Shown here piece by piece: positions 63,561 to 64,000 of a stretch of 64,000 nt of DNA. Source of the stretch: Prorocentrum cordatum (lineage: Eukaryota > Sar > Dinophyceae > Prorocentrales > Prorocentraceae). Positions within the stretch are counted from its first letter, which is position 1. Each line of letters opens with the position of its first letter. The stretch covers positions 55,001 to 119,000 of the forward strand of contig CAUYUJ010016894.1 of assembly GCA_963575745.1 (NCBI GenBank), given 5' to 3'. The translations under genes were made by a program, and so were the position numbers. Below the pieces are notes generated by a model that was given only the letters and a program-made list of their open reading frames with translations, ran no database searches and was not told the DNA's origin.

Positions 63561-63943
63561 ACAAACGACAACAACAAAACCAAAAATATAGTTTAGGGGC
63601 AGCGGCCAAAGGGGGGCACGGCTCTCGAGGCCGCGGGCACGGACATGTGCGTGCGTGTGCTTTTCGCCCACGGAGACATGATGTGTGTTCCCCCCCGAGC
63701 TGGCCATGCGCGCGGTGAGACTGCCAACGCTGCGCGCCTCCACGCATATGGTGTGGAAGGCGCTGGCCTGGTCCCTCAACGACCGACCGTTTCGAGCGCT
63801 GGGCCTGGAGCAAGGACATGGCGGGAAACATGATTACAGCGAGGCTGTCGCCCACGAAGAAGTGAGACTCTGGAAGGGAAAGAGCCCAAGATGCGCTCGT
63901 TTTTACAACCAAACCCTTGCGTTCTTTGGCCCTCCAGGCAGAA
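63561..63943. other. Low-repeat interval
   Basis: No gene recognised. Open frames on both strands lack known motifs. Confidence 0.35.
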
Positions 63944-63965
63944 GTCAAGTCAAGTCAAGTCAAGT
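63944..63965. repeat. (CAAGT)n repeat
   Basis: Four to five copies of CAAGT near the right edge. Confidence 0.95.
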
Positions 63966-64000
63966 GAGAATTGCACCTGCCAGTGCGTGAGCAAAGTGAA

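Overview
This window looks like nuclear DNA of a dinoflagellate. The evidence is a 22-nt match (one mismatch) to the dinoflagellate trans-spliced leader at 27378-27399 on the minus strand, a weaker leader-like copy at 22963-22985, a decayed copia-type retroelement with a cytosine-methyltransferase-like domain of a kind known from dinoflagellate polyproteins, and a GC-rich background packed with microsatellites. The GC level and repeat load would fit a Prorocentrum-like genome, but I cannot fix the genus. The sequence is a draft scaffold, with one 100-N gap at 39662-39761.

I find no intact host protein gene that I can defend. Nearly all long open frames run through simple repeats (CTC/GGA, CAT, GAC, TACA, TATC, GT, GTT) or through degenerate tandem repeats, which stay open in several frames on both strands. 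Real coding homology is confined to two dead retrotransposons, both on the minus strand: a LINE-like element at about 46760-49915 (AP-type endonuclease plus reverse transcriptase, with many frameshifts and stops) and a copia-like gag-pol at about 56910-62500. In the second, gag, zinc knuckle, retropepsin, methyltransferase-like domain and integrase are recognisable, while reverse transcriptase and RNase H are missing. It stops abruptly inside a satellite of ~100-bp units at 56104-56905.

Layout. 1-8000: palindromic elements, long CAT/CAC, TACA and GGA microsatellites, and blocks of a degenerate repeat with about 10-11-bp spacing (CCAAGAGGCC on one strand). 8000-20000: more of these blocks, several non-autonomous terminal-inverted-repeat elements, and a 2-kb degenerate TATG array split by one such element. 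20000-27400: a 73-bp satellite, the densest set of foldback elements, a ~100-bp satellite and the spliced-leader relict. 27400-46700: microsatellites, an 11-bp TTTAGCTTAGC array, a second long copy of the CAAGAGGC-type element, the gap, and an 18-bp minisatellite. 46700-64000: the two retrotransposons and a repeat neighbourhood built from GGGGCCACGAAG units, 45- and 83-bp GCGGGAGC units, and elements ended by GTT and AAC microsatellites.

Seven dispersed families recur and are numbered here. Family 1: GC-rich foldback with TCCGCGCGGA in its arms, eight copies. Family 2: GATGGGGTC/GCCGCATCG inverted repeats. Family 3: CCCAACCCAACCCGAAG inverted repeats, two copies. Family 4: GAAAGAGCGTG inverted repeats around GGTTCGAA words. 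Family 5: GTT...AAC-terminated. Family 6: CCCATATTTTCTGGG, three copies. Family 7: long CAAGAGGC-type elements. The best-documented mobility event is a 153-bp palindromic element inside the LINE with a 5-bp target duplication, where the host reading frame resumes across the insertion. All statements about families come from reading this window only; no database search was made.
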